Shown here: piece by piece, positions 24,801-36,345 of the stretch
Position numbering within the stretch: the stretch's first letter is position 1
Layout: each line of letters begins with the position of its first letter
DNA from: Neolentinus lepideus HHB14362 ss-1
Lineage: Eukaryota; Basidiomycota; Agaricomycetes; Gloeophyllales; Gloeophyllaceae
Direction: 5' to 3'
Assembly: GCA_001632425.1 (NCBI GenBank)
Contig: KV425580.1
Span: forward strand, 186,215 to 250,214
Length of the DNA stretch: 64,000 bases
The notes under the pieces: generated by a model
The model's input: the letters and a program-made list of their open reading frames with translations, nothing else
Told to the model about the DNA's origin: nothing
Database searches by the model: none
Made by a program: the position numbers and the translations under genes

Positions 24801-25766
24801 GTGTTGCCTATAGGTCGCTGTTCGGACTCAAACACTTCAAGGAGTTCACTGCATTCCCGAGTGAGAGATCCTTCAGTCCCACGCAGTTCCACCTGCATCT
24901 CCTGCTCGACAGCGCTGGACGAGGTCGGTCTCAGGATGGCCATATCCGGGGGTCAGAGAAGGACGGTCGGGAGTCAGCTAGGTCAAGACACAGCACGCTG
25001 AACGTTGCTGTTGGCATCGAGAGTGCAGGGGAGGATGAAGCAGTGCACGTCGTGGTGGACGTCGAGGAAAGGAAGGAGCGTGCATATCTATGCTCCGGCC
25101 TGTATATAAAAGTAGAGACTTAGCAGTTAATATTTGCGGGGACTTAGCGTGTTAGACATGTTTACGACCGGAAAGGTGCACAGTTCAACTTTCTCGAATC
25201 AATTCAGGGCGCGGAGCGGGCAAGCTAATCCGACTTGAGGTAAACCGACTGCTCCGCTCAGAACAGACGGGACAGATGATTTGTTCCACGTGTCTCGTAT
25301 CTGAAAAGGAGATGACATCCCGGATGAAGGTCGAGCTAAGCTATTTGAAGGAAATGTCCGGATTTATTGGCTGTTCGCCCCAAAAGGTTGTACATGTCTC
25401 GTATTTAGCTCCGGATACACTTGGAACAAAATCCGAGTTCCCCAGTGATTGATTCCGGCTGTGATAGTTCGACATCTGCGTGACCGTCTAGATCTGTACA
25501 TACTCATGAACAGAATGGAACGTCTTCTTTTAAGCCAACACACACAGTATCTATCTGATTGAATAACTATGAATTTTAGAATACGAAGGAGGAATAGGAC
25601 TAGCTCTCGTCGGACATGAAGATCGTTTCTTTACCTTGCAGGCTCAGAATGCGAAATTTGGGAGGATTTGTTCCTAGTAGAGCCACGTGGACTCCACGCT
25701 GTTGACTTTGCGATTCCCGACTCCCACACACTCCGGTAAGTACCATCCTCCCGCACCGAACAGGAG
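21897..25766. other. Long stretch without a recognisable gene
   Basis: This is 3.9 kb of moderate GC content with only short open frames on either strand, the longest being about 168 codons near 21796-22302, which overlaps the end of the GST gene. None carries a domain I know. Candidates such as 23276-23548 and 24128-24481 on the minus strand look like chance frames. I found no terminal repeats, target-site duplications or transposase motifs, so a decayed transposon is possible but unsupported. Confidence 0.5.
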
Positions 25767-26269
25767 ATGTCGTTTCTCTCTGGCACTCTTTCAGGAGCGC
25801 TGGTCGCAGGCGGTGTAGGTAACAATTACTCTAGCATGCGTCTTTCAGACTCAAGCGTAGTTTTTCAGCTTTATTATGGGTTTTCTAATCTGATCCAGAC
25901 GAGGTGCGTCATTGCAGGAGACACACCTGCCTCTTAGTCTGAAGGCACTCTCCGTAGGACGAAAGCACACAACGCAGAGTAAGTCAGGCATGCGATGTGT
26001 GCACATCAACTGACTGATGCTGATGCCGTTGTTCCACCTATAGCCTGCACACATTGTCTCAACGCCTTCTTAACCCTCTGCCTGCCTCGGATGTGCCACC
26101 CACAGCTGCCGAACGGATCCACCGTGATGCCTTCTCAGCGCAATTAAAAGACCGCTGGAACCAAGAAATTGGGGGGCTCTTCAAGACGTCCAGGGAGTGG
26201 GCAGTAAAAGGAGCGGACTGGGGAAAGCGGACCCTGTACGGTGCTTCTGGTAAGAAGGAACATGCCTAG
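25767..26269 (+). CDS. Probable MICOS complex subunit Mic12 (AIM5-type)
   Basis: Four short exons can be joined in frame: MSFLSGTLSGALVAGGV, then VFQLYYGFSNLIQTR, then TKAHNA, then DLHTLSQRLLNPLPASDVPP onward. The end is GKKEHA before TAG. The product is about 105 residues. It has a short N-terminal hydrophobic segment, a Leu/Ser linker and a C-terminal helix with the aromatic pattern WNQEIGGLFKTSREWAVKGA followed by DWGKRTLYG. This layout resembles fungal Mic12, an inner-mitochondrial-membrane protein of the MICOS cristae-junction complex. The first two introns could be placed differently; the last exon is firm. It is a housekeeping gene isolated inside the repeat-rich region. Confidence 0.65.
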
Positions 26270-26800
26270 ACCTTCTGATGAGCGCATATATTTCCCCTCC
26301 TTGCCCTGAATCTACTTATACCTCAACACATGAGGTCATTGAAGAACTTGAGGAGGGTGTGATCCCAGCCAAGCTCGACGCCTTACCTGCGACCTGTCAC
26401 GGTCGTATCTGGGTCTGTTGCGGAGCGGATTTCCGACATGTCACGACGATATCAGTGCAAACGGGCGGTGAGTAACATAAACTTGATCGCTCCGTTCCAA
26501 CAACCGCAATGTCCAAATCCGGTCCCGACAATAATGTAAGACTGGTCGCCTGACACCCTGCCTTCTCCTATCCAAGTCATCAGCCATCCCCAGTCTTTGT
26601 CTCTTGCAGCATTTTGAGAATGAAAGTGTAGGACGGTGCCAGGGGAACTAGTGACTCGAGAGCTGTGTCGCGGATAATGCGCGTGATTTCCGCTGACTGC
26701 CAAGTTGAAAGTGCCGGGCGGTTCTCGCAGCTGAATCGATTCAGATTTTTCGTACCTGCGTCTCGTGAGCCTCGAAATTACTGGCAGCTATTGTAGTTGG
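26270..26800. other. Intergenic, no gene seen
   Basis: This is the 3' flank of the Mic12-like gene up to the start of the 1.8-kb tandem duplication. There are only short chance frames. Confidence 0.5.
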
Positions 26801-28614
26801 TGCATGATATCTGCCCTAACACTCTTCAGTCCGTTCAAGTGTGGCATCTAGGCTTGCGTAAGCGCTGGACGAAAAGTCTGACAATTGCGCAGCAGCATCC
26901 TCGCACAGCCTCAGATACCAGTCAGATATTCAGATACTCCGATCCTCGATCGATCATATATGCGCTTCCACAGTGCAATCTTCAATGCAGGGTACTCATC
27001 TAGGATCATATATATTTGGGGTCACAGTTATTCGAAATCTAGACCGATGAGTTCGTAGGATGATAAAGGTGCTAGGTCGACTGGGCCTGGGCCCAGTATT
27101 TTGTGGAAATCGACTATGCAGGTTAGTCGTTAACAAGTTTCCCGATTCATGATACTAGTGACGGTATACCTTCACATCTAGGATCAGGTAATGCGCTGGA
27201 CGTCCCATGCAGACTCACGCTCGGCCTTCCAGAAGACGAAAGGGACCACCCGGAGAGCTTTGGTGGCATTGCGGCCAAGACATCAATTCCAGAGAAATGT
27301 AGGGTAAAACGCTCGCGTAACTTCCTCGAGCGGGGCCTCGAGACGCGATATGAGGGCCCCAGAGGTTCAGTTGAATCGTAGAAGTACGCCTTGATCCCCG
27401 CAATCGATAAGCCACCCTCACGTACACATTCGCCGCCGTGTTTCTGCTAGTAGATGCGACTTTGGCAGTTCGCCCGTCATTTGAGCGCTCCGAAGTGTCC
27501 GACCGTCCGACCGTCCGATGTGAATGGGGGCCGAGGTTGCATATATATACTCGCCGATATTAATTCAGGTGACCGAAGCCTAGTCTTTTCCGGGCGCGCG
27601 GATGGAAGGGGGGGGCCAGCGACTTGGCTCTGGCCCATCGCGAGGAAAAGCGAGCCAGGAGCGCGATATTCTCCGGCACGGTGGGGGACTCGGAGCGTGA
27701 CGTGAACGGAGGCCAGTAGAAGAGAAACGGAGGACAGCAGAAGAGAAGCAGAAGAGGTGAGAGGGGGGGGGGGCGCAGACACGGGTGCTGTATGTGACGC
27801 CACTGTAGCTGGTGTTTTCGGCGAGTAAATCCCTGACAGGAGCGGGAAAATCAGTCCATCGAAAGTCGAAGGTAGTATTCTGATAATTACCTGCCGATGT
27901 CGTGGCTGATTCTTCTTCTGAAACGCTGAATCACGGTGTAGAGATAGCAGGGGAATACGGACGCTAGGAAGGCAGGCTGTCTGCTTCCACACCTTGAAAT
28001 GGTTTCCGCCAATGACGCTTTCCAGGCACGGTCCGTCCAACTATTGCCGGTTTGGGGTGCCGAAACATTCTTCGAAGACACGTTAGACTCCTTGGCCAGT
28101 TTAGCTATCCTAGTTGGAAAAGACCTACAAGTCAATCACATGGGCCAAGTTCACGCTGCCGTCGGTGGTGGGGACCTCATGTCAGAGATGATCACCTACA
28201 GTCACAAGTGTATAGTCAGTTAGAGTGGGGAGACAAGCAAACAAGGGGAAGGGCTTGACAGACTGGCCGTGAATGCGTGACCGTCTGTTCCTGACGCAGA
28301 TGAGTTACTAGCACCCGGTACCCAGCTCGGGTTTAAGGTGCCCACTAGGCGCGTCCCCGGCACACTTTGACTGCTCGGAATTCTTGTGGTCGCGTATGTA
28401 CAATCCTGATGCGGGGCTCGCGGAAATTAAAATCAAAGATAGGATCTGTGGACCGTGACGCCCACAACGGCTCTACAAAACACGTGACTCAGGAAACCGA
28501 ACTTTCGAAGCTGCTCTCACCTGTGACCACACAAAGTGTATTCGCCAAGACCCAAGACCCAAGACCCGGATCAGCCAGCGCGGATGCTAACCCGAATCAA
28601 ACAGAGCGGATGGG
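26801..28614. repeat. Tandem duplication, copy 1 (about 1.8 kb)
   Basis: This unit is repeated directly downstream at 28615-30195. Matching landmarks are gcatgatatctgcc (26803 and 28616), the palindromic word actgggcctgggcccagt (near 27080 and 28905) and gttagtcgttaacaagtttc (27122 and 28948). Others are a purine-rich minisatellite near 27715-27765, gtcagagatgatcacctaca (28181 and 29723), and gatgcggggctcgcggaaat (28409 and 30045). The offset falls from about 1.82 kb to about 1.64 kb along the unit because of small deletions. No intact open frame is shared between the copies. The minus strand near 27215-27427 and 29041-29328 gives related but frameshifted peptides (SPGGPFRLLEGRA). Confidence 0.85.
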
Positions 28615-30195
28615 TGCATGATATCTGCCTTAATACTCTTTCGTCCGCTCACATCTATGATCTGAGAGACTTTGCATCACTGCTTGCGTAAGCCATGCAT
28701 GAAAAACAGGAGCTGTGGGACAAAAACTTTGACAAGCGCAGCCTCAGATACCAGTACTCCGATCCTCGATCGATCATATATGCGCTTCCATAGCGGAGTC
28801 TCCAATGCAGGGTAGTCACCTAGGATCATATATGTTTGGGGTCACAGTTATTCGAAATCTAGACTGATGTGTGAGTTCGTAGGATGAAAGGTGCTACATA
28901 GGTCGACTGGGCCTGGGCCCAGTGTTTTGTGAAAGTCGACTATGCAGGTTAGTCGTTAACAAGTTTCCCGATTCATGATACTAGTGACGGTATACCTTCA
29001 CATCTAGAATCAGGTAATGCGTTGGACGTCCCATGCAGACTCACGCTCGTCCTTCCAGAAGACGAAAGGGACCACCCGGAGAGCTTTGGTGGCATTGCGG
29101 CCAAGACATCAATTCCAGATAAATGTAGGGTAAAACGTTCGCGTAACTTCCTCGAGCGGGGGCCTCGAGACGTGATATGAGGGCCCCAGAGTTCCAGTTG
29201 AATCGTCGAAGTACGTCTCGATCCCCGCAATCGATGAGCCACATATCCGCCGCCGTGAACGGTTCACCCGTTATTTGCGCGCTCCGAAGTGTCCGACCGA
29301 TGTGAATGAGAGCGAAGCTTGTATGCATATACCCGCCGATATTAGTTCAGGTGGCCGTTTCGAGCGCGCGGATGGAAGGGGGGGCCCGGGGACTTGGCTC
29401 TGGCCCATCGCGAGGAAAAGCGAGCCAGGCGGGGGACTCGGGGCGTGACTGTGAACGGATGCCAGTGGAAGAGAAACGGAGGACAGTAGAAGAGAAACGG
29501 AGGGCAGGAGAAGAGAAGCGGGGGACAGCAGAAGAGAAGCGGGGGACAGCAGAAGAGAAGCAGAAGGGGTGGGTGGGGGATGCTGTATGTGACGCCACTG
29601 TAGCTGGTGTTTTCGGCGAGTAAATCCTTGGCAGGGGCGCGAAAATCAATCCAATCCGTTGGAAAGTCGAAGGTGGTACTCTGATAGGTGCTTCTTCTTC
29701 TTTCGAAACAATGAGTCCTCGTGTCAGAGATGATCACCTACAGTCATGACTCGTATATAGTCAGTTGGAGTGTGCAGGGGGAGGGGGCACATAAGCTCCG
29801 AGGCACCACGGTTTAGAGAACAAGATGTACAAAGATCAGCATCCGAGGCAATTGATGGGAGCGAAGAACATACAGCGTTTTGAACGGGGGTGTATGCGGG
29901 GGTGTAGGGAACATGAAGGTAGGCGAGGCTTCAGATTCGCTGTGAATGCCTGGCGCAGATGAGTTACTGGCACCCCGGGGCTAGGGCGTCCCCTCCCCCC
30001 ACGAGTTCCACCAAGTCGCATTCACACACCGCGAAGATTCGTCGATGCGGGGCTCGCGGAAATTAAAATCACAGATCAAAGATCACGTCGATGGGCGCCC
30101 ACAAGTATACAACGCGTGACCCAGAAACCCAACTTTCTGTGCTCTCTGCCAAGACACAGAGCGGGTGCACCGGTGATGACTCGAATCAACAGTAT
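28615..30195. repeat. Tandem duplication, copy 2 (about 1.6 kb)
   Basis: This is the second unit of the direct repeat, diverged by substitutions and indels from the copy at 26801-28614. It contains the longer minisatellite array at about 29463-29565. The right border is gradual: similarity fades after the shared gcccacaa...gtgac block near 30120 and the Thr/Arg-like gactcgaatcaac near 30180. Confidence 0.8.
29463..29565. repeat. Purine-rich minisatellite, period about 21 bp
   Basis: There are about five tandem copies of a unit like agaagagaaacggaggacag, all purines except a single C or T per unit, giving strong strand asymmetry. The homologous site in copy 1 (27715-27765) has only about two and a half copies, so the array has changed in copy number since the duplication. 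Confidence 0.85.
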
Positions 30196-30284
30196 TGAGG
30201 CGGGTGGTGACTCGACTCGATCAGTGCAGCTAGCCAGAATCATGAAGTGCAGCTAAGTCGAATCCCTCGATGCAGTTAGCTGCC

Positions 30285-30391
30285 CGAATTGATCAAAATA
30301 TTAATGCAGGTGCTAGCCCAAATCGATTAAAATATTATTGCAGGTGCTAGCCCGAATCGATCAAAATATTGCAGGTGCTAACCCGAATCAA
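30285..30391. repeat. Short tandem repeat, period about 36-42 bp
   Basis: There are three imperfect copies of a unit containing cgatcaaaatatt followed by gcaggtgctagcccgaat. Unit length varies by a few bases through loss of the att triplets. It lies just right of the large duplication. Confidence 0.85.
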
Positions 30392-31691
30392 CCAGGACGA
30401 ATCGACGCAGATATGTATTTCGATCTAACAAACCCGAGCGGGCGTCTAGATAAAGATAAGGGGCAAGTTCAACGTGGAATAGGTGTATCCTCGGACCCAC
30501 ACGCTCACGATGTCTAGCCTATAGTGCTCGGGGACGCACGTTCGAATTCCCGGGATGTATGGGGCTCCCGGATCTGATGCTGTAGCAAACACAAGATGAT
30601 CACGCAGATGGAGTTGTTGTGTTTCGTCCGAGGGATAGTATAGTCACCGGAGACGTTCAGGCAGACTCACGACGAGCTGGATGGAGGGATTTGTATATCG
30701 GCGGAGGTACGTCATACGGCCGTCAAATAACACGAGTATGATTATGCACGAAGAAGAGAGCAACTATTACTATATATTTATTGGTAACGGGCTAGAGGTT
30801 GGCAACGAGAAGCGACGTCTGAATCACCACCGCAGTCTCCTCTCTACTGTAGCTATCGTCGGCGTCATCAGAAGAAGAAAGTGGGGTACTTATTCGTGTT
30901 CATAGTCTCGCCGCCGGAGAATCGTCGACGCGTTTTAAAATAACGTGTGCAGGAGATACCGGGTCTGGTTACCGACGAGTCCAGCATGCCAGTCTGGATG
31001 CAGATGAAATAGGCGCTCGAGGCTGGTTGTCCAGTCGCGAGGTAATGTATTTAGTGGTGGTATAGGAGAACGGATGTCGGGGGAGATGGAAAGGGCAGGG
31101 TGCGAGATTTCATGCATGATCGTCGTCTGCACACGGAAGATGGCAAGTAGTAACGCGGATCCCGACTCACCCGAAGAAACCGTAAGTACTTGTCCAGAGG
31201 TATCCGCGAACGTTTGTGGGATATACGCCGGTGCGGGGATTACGAGGAGCAGTGGATTACGCAGGCAAGAGGGGGCTTACGAATGCAATATAAGTATCGG
31301 TGGTCGCAGGGGCGGGTGATGGTGGCGTCGGGTGTTCCCGAGGTTGGCGGGTCGGTCGTGGTGCTACGGAGCCGGGGTGATTCGCGTCGTGGAGGGGAGG
31401 GACGGCCGTGATGTTGGTGGTGGCGAGAGAGTGGAGTGGCAATAAGTAACGGGGTGATAGGGTTGAGGTAAGGTTGATACTAATAAGTAAGTAAGGCAAG
31501 GTAGTTGATAGTCGAGGGCAGTGGATATCGCGACCGCCAAGGAGAGACCGAGGATGGCCAGATCAATCCAAATATAGTACGTCACGTCACAGATCTAGAT
31601 CAGGACCCCGGGGACTGTTACTTTGGGTCTTGGCGGAGACATATAACGTCCTCGTCCTGCCATCGCTGTCGTCCATCGCTGCCCGTTCACT
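30392..31691. other. Intergenic, no gene recognised
   Basis: This is upstream of the low-complexity gene at 31692. Only short frames are seen. Scattered CT/GA-rich tracts occur near 31430-31560. I see no transposon ends. Confidence 0.5.
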
Positions 31692-33464
31692 ATGACCGCC
31701 GTCCTTCAGTCGTTTAGTCCACACAGCATTCTTCTCAACCCCTCGCCCCGCCCACACACCTTTCCCCTCCCACACCCCGCTTCTTACACTTCCCTGTCCT
31801 CTGCCTCGTCCTCCACCGACGACGACGCCCTCTATTCCTCGTCCACCGACGCCGACCGGCCCCGACCCCCCACCCGCTCCCAGCGTTCGTCCTCCGTGCC
31901 CGCCAGGAAGATCCGCTTCGCCCCCCTCCCCGATCCCCGCCGCGCCGTCTTCGTCACCGACGGCGGCGACGAGCTCCCCATCCCCGTCGACAACGACGCC
32001 GGCAACATCACCGCCGCCGCCCACTCCAAAAAATTCACCATCGGGCCCACCCCCACCGCCTCCCCGTCCGTCTCCCCGCAGCTCCGCGAGTGGGAGGTCA
32101 TCGACTCCCCCAGGCTCGGCGCGTGCAAGCTCCCCCCGCCCCTCGCCTCGGAGCCCCCGTCCCTCGCGTCGTCCGTCTCCTCGGCCTCGCAGTACGACTA
32201 TTCCGCCCCGCCGTCGCCCAACAATGCCACCTGCTTCCCCGCACCGCTCCCGAAGAAGGGGCTCACCAGCAAGCTCTGGAAGCCCCTCCTCATGCCCATG
32301 AGCCTCTCCAAAAAGCCCTCGCTCAATTTCGCGAATACGAGCACCGAGAGCGTCGGTCTCTCCAGGTCAGTGTTTTCTCTTCCCGTTTTTTGTTTTCGCT
32401 TTTTTTCGAATCGTCGTCGTGGGTGGCGTGTGATTCGGCGTTATTTTTATCTCCGAGCTGGTGGCTGACGCGTTGTGCGCAGATCGTCGTCGCGCGACCC
32501 GGACGCGGCGTTTGCGCTCGGGGCCCCGCTCTCGCGCTTCTCGTCAACACAGTCCACGCAGAGCTTCGCGACGACCTCGACCGTCGGGCCGTCCACATCC
32601 TCCTTCACCTCGCTCGCGCGCACGCAGTCGCTCACCTCCGAGCCCGACAAGCGTAAGAAGCGCAAGAAGCGGTTACTGTATGCGTCCGCGTCTGGTGGGG
32701 CCTCGACGAGCAGCCTCGCGTCGAACTCGACGGCGCGCGGGGGGATGCGGATGTTGAACGGGAGGGTGTACGGCGCGAAGCGCGGGTACCAGAATCGGAA
32801 CCCGTTTGCGACGGTGAGGGACGAGCCGGAGTTTGTGGAGTGGGGGTATGGGGGGATGGGGAGTGTGAGTGTGGGGGGTGTTGGGGGGGAGGTGTGGAAG
32901 CGCGTGCAGGGGGGGGAGACGGTGGGGGGCAGGAGGAGTCAGGGGAAGGTGGGGGCTGGGGAGGAGGATGATGATGATGGGAGTGGGATGGGGTGGGTGA
33001 GGAGGAGGAGGGAGAAGAGGGAGAGGGAGAAGATGGAGGGGAGGGGGCCGGAGATTAGGGTTTCTGATCATGATGAGGAGAAGGGTGGGGTGGGTGGGGG
33101 TGATAATGAGGGAGGAGAGCCGGAGCACGTATATACGACTGTCGCTGTGCCGCACCATCATCGCCACCACCACTACCACGGGCACGATGTTTCGGTGATC
33201 GAGGAGGGGGTCGTGGTGCCGAGTCCGGTGGTGGAGGTGGCAAAGGGTGAGGAGGGGAGTAGTGAGGGGAGTGCGGAGAAAGAGGAGGACGACGAAGAGG
33301 AAGAGGTGAGAAGATCGTCTATTTGGGGTTTGGTGGGTGGATGCTGACGTGGTTATTAGGATGAGGAGGAGGAAGACGAGGAGGAGGAGCAGAGGCGGAC
33401 AGCGCTGGGCGCGGGGGTGGAGAAGATTAGTCGGCATAAGGAGGTGGAGGTGGAGGGGCGGTAG
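31692..33464 (+). CDS. Basidiomycete low-complexity protein, Ser/Pro-rich N-terminus, acidic tail
   Basis: Three exons start at ATG 31692 (MTAVLQSFSPHSILLNPSPR). Intron 1 ends at about 32481 and joins GLSR to SSSRDPDAAFALGAPLSRF; intron 2 lies within the acidic run near 33307-33359. The likely functional signature is the short basic/hydrophobic block PARKIRFAPLPDPRRAVFVT, followed by KKGLTSKLWKPLLMPMSLSK. The middle has RKKRKKRLLYASASGG (a possible nuclear localisation signal) and AKRGYQNRNPFATVRDEPEF. The rest is Gly/Glu/His-rich and disordered, ending with the basic stretch KISRHKEVEVEGR. The KIRF-type motif resembles PP1-docking RVxF elements, but that is inference. Strong GC bias makes long antisense frames here, which are shadows. 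Confidence 0.72.
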
Positions 33465-34750
33465 GCGTTGGGTGGGTGCCTCGGTACCCTCTGCGACGGC
33501 TGCCCGCTCGCTATTCACCCGCGAAACCCATCCGCCCTCTCGCGACACCCACCCACTCGTCACTTATTGTCCATACCGCCCCTCGTCCACCCGCCCCTTC
33601 TTGGACCACGTCGATTCTTGGATGCATTCATGTATGGATTGAAGCTCTTCCACGGGCCACACACGCCACATACACGCTGTCCTTGCTTCAAGCGACGGGA
33701 TGCTACCCTCGCTTGCTGTCCTGCTGTACATAATGACCTGCCGCTGCGCTCTTCTCAACAACCTGTCGTTCACGCTCTTCTCAACAACCTGTCGCTTACG
33801 CTCTCCTTAACGACCTCGCTTTCGCCGTATCCCCGCTTCGACCCGCGTATTTTACGACGTACATTCGTAATTTGGCGGCGTATTGTTTCGTCATAACCAG
33901 TACGACCACTACGACGATTGCAACTGCTGCAATGATTGGATTCCACCCTTCCGCCACAATTACAGCGATTGGCTTCTACCACCACAACCACCACAACTAC
34001 GACGACGATCTCAAACCCACCGTAACCGCTACGACGATCACACCCACCATCACGGCGATCGGCTGCCGGTATTGCTATTGATATTAATTCACGACGTTTC
34101 GCCATTTGCCATGATCCGCGTCTCAACAAGTCTGCATGATCGTCGGTACTCTGCACGGACTCGGACTTTCTTGGTTCTCATCTTCACTCTCACTCTCTCA
34201 ATCTCATACACGTTCTCACTCACTCTCAACACGATCAACGTTACTTTCTCTAACATACACACGCTCTCCTCTCCTGTCTCCTCCTCCACGGACTCTCTTC
34301 TCATTCCCCATTTCTCATTTCTCGTTGGGTCTCTGGTGCTACAGTACTCTACACATTAGTCAGGTCGATAGCGTTTTGAGGGGTTAGTGTATATTATGTA
34401 TTTTGTTTTTGTTGCTTTGTGCGAGCTAGATTGGAAGCTGTGAAGATCGAATGGAAAGCTGTGTGTTTGATGGATCGTTTTGAATGTGCGAGGTTTAAAT
34501 TGGATCGCGAGGGTATATGAGTGTAATTAATGGAAGGAGTGTTATGTCTTCCTTATTCGCGATGGGCTTCGGGGAGATGTGTACCATGTGATTGCGACAA
34601 TAATACAGAGTCCAGACACCATGGAAGGGGCGGCGAAGAATGGAACAGAGAAGCGGGGGTCGGGGTCGGGGTCGGAGGTGGGCGAATGTTCTGGAGGGTT
34701 GTACGATTCGCGGGAGGGTTTGATGGTGAGCGAGGTTACGTTACTGGTTA
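33465..34750. other. Low-complexity 3' flank, no convincing gene
   Basis: This is a pyrimidine-rich stretch with CAC/CGA-type triplet runs (33890-34080) and a CTCTC-rich run (34180-34300). Open frames of up to about 158 codons arise from the low complexity (His/Asp- or Ser/Leu-rich) and show no domain, intron logic or start context. It probably includes the long 3' untranslated region of the preceding gene. Confidence 0.55.
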
Positions 34751-35296
34751 CAGTCGACTCTCTCATAACCCATCTCTCTAACAACCCATACTCTGTTCTA
34801 ACCCATACATTTTTGCGTCCACCGAGTTGGTTCCTAATTAATTTACGTGACAACCCATATCTCTGTAATACTCCATAACCCATGGCTTCTCAGCCAATCA
34901 TAACCCATACATTTATTTCATTTTGGGTAGAATTTACTATACTTGATGCGATAATAGACCAGAAATATTAGTTCTATAGCCGAAACTTATATGGTATGAT
35001 ACTCGGAAGGGACCGGATGCTGCTCACAACCCATCATGTCACCACATATCAGACGAGGAAGTCACGTGGATGAGCAAATCAGGGAGCTGGAATCAGTTCT
35101 CGATGCCGGATTACCGATTACTTTGCTCGAAACACTCATCCATGATATTATAGAACCTTCTAATAGTATTAATTCCTGTATATATATAATTTGTATTTTA
35201 ATGATATTTTAATGACCTCTCTCGCAACCCATACTCTGCAATAACCCATAATTTGGGACGTCCACGGACCCGTATGGGTTATGAGAGAGTCGACTG
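34751..35296. mobile_element. Non-autonomous DNA transposon (MITE, Tc1/mariner-pogo-like ends)
   Basis: The element begins cagtcgactctctcataacc and ends with the exact inverse complement, so the terminal inverted repeats match perfectly for at least 22 bp. Both ends are flanked by TA (34749-34750 and 35297-35298), the target site of Tc1/mariner and pogo elements. The total is 546 bp, with no open frame for a transposase. Inside, subterminal direct blocks built on aacccata recur at both ends, and the middle is AT-rich. Mobilisation would have required a transposase from elsewhere in the genome. Confidence 0.9.
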
Positions 35297-35420
35297 TACT
35301 GAGACGTTTGGTTCCGAGAGACACAACAGGCGAGTCGGAGGTAACAGGCTGCGGCTTGCGATCAGAGAAATGTGAATTGTTCTTCGCGTGCGGAATTGGA
35401 GGTGCTGAAGAAAGCCGGGG

Positions 35421-36345
35421 AGGAGGTTACACTGCACGAACACACACGCTGACTTGCGTTCGCCGAGCTGCTTCTTAGCCTCGCAATCTCGTCCTGCACC
35501 CAGTACATCCGATTAGCCGATTGACCCGATTTGCTATTTACTATGAATACCAGGCTGGCACGTACCTTGCGCCATTCAATCGTATCTGCATTCCTCCCAG
35601 GACCCCACGCCTATGCTTCGCCTCTTCTCCGGGGGGCACTAATTGGCGGCGCAATCAACGCGTCGGGATCGAATCCCTCTTCAGATGCATCGCTCCTGAC
35701 TTTCTCTGCGAGCTTGTGCTGGGCTTTCTGTCTGCACGCCCACTCTTTGGTGGCATTCCGGATAGCTTGGAGGAGGCCTTCTGACGGGCTTCGAATTTCT
35801 TATTCAGATTCTGTCTGTTTATGCGGGTTCAATCGCTTGTGGGGGAATGCGTGAACATGGGGACGAAACGTACTCTCGAGTCGCAATAAATCCAGATTCG
35901 CTCGATTCTGCCGGGAATGAAGGAGCAGAACTGACGCAGGTCGTCGGGTAAATTGGTGATTAAGTCTGTTCGCGCCTGGGCCAAGCACGAGTGCGACTTG
36001 CTAATGAGAAACTGGTAGCGCATGTGCACGAAGTGGAATATCTCGCGGCGGATCATGTATAACACGAAACCTTCATGACGGTCCAGTCAGGCGAAATATT
36101 CAAAGTAGAACCAGACGGACAAGTCAGTAAATACGCCCCAATAATGTGCGCTGGGTAGCACTCCAGCTGGGATGCTACACTAGAGACTGCTGATGAACTG
36201 GATAGCATAGGAGTGCGACTGGGGAAGACTCACTTTGCCTATTGATACTGGTCCAATCCCGTCCGGTTCTGGGTATCAATCCCACCAGCGTCTATAGATA
36301 ATAGGACAACCTAGGCCTTAGATATCCAGAACACACCTAAGATCG
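35421..36345 (-). pseudogene. Truncated relic of a CSC1/OSCA-like (DUF221/TMEM63 family) channel gene
   Basis: This is a partial copy of the gene at 43225-45860. The minus-strand peptide at 36065-35829 contains MLYMIRREIFHFVHMRYQFL and ISKSHSCLAQARTDLITNL, the conserved segment after the early membrane helices in CSC1-like osmosensitive channels. Further upstream, LFLQFLELLIAILGVFWISK is followed by an in-frame TAG. Compared with the other copy, several blocks are deleted (for example in 35470-35530 and 35640-35780). The right-hand transmembrane half is absent. It begins about 125 bp from the MITE. It is not functional. Confidence 0.8.

Noticed and set aside
32673..33563. Antisense 296-codon Pro/His/Leu-rich frame
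   Set aside because: Product of the GA-rich coding strand of the low-complexity gene at 31692-33464; it is compositional only.
33883..34359. His/Tyr-rich 158-codon frame
   Set aside because: Arises from CAC/CGA triplet runs in the 3' flank; no start context, domain or conserved segment.
34751..34920. Telomere-like taaccc repeats
   Set aside because: The repeats are not a regular TTAGGG array; they are the sub-terminal words (aacccata) of the MITE.
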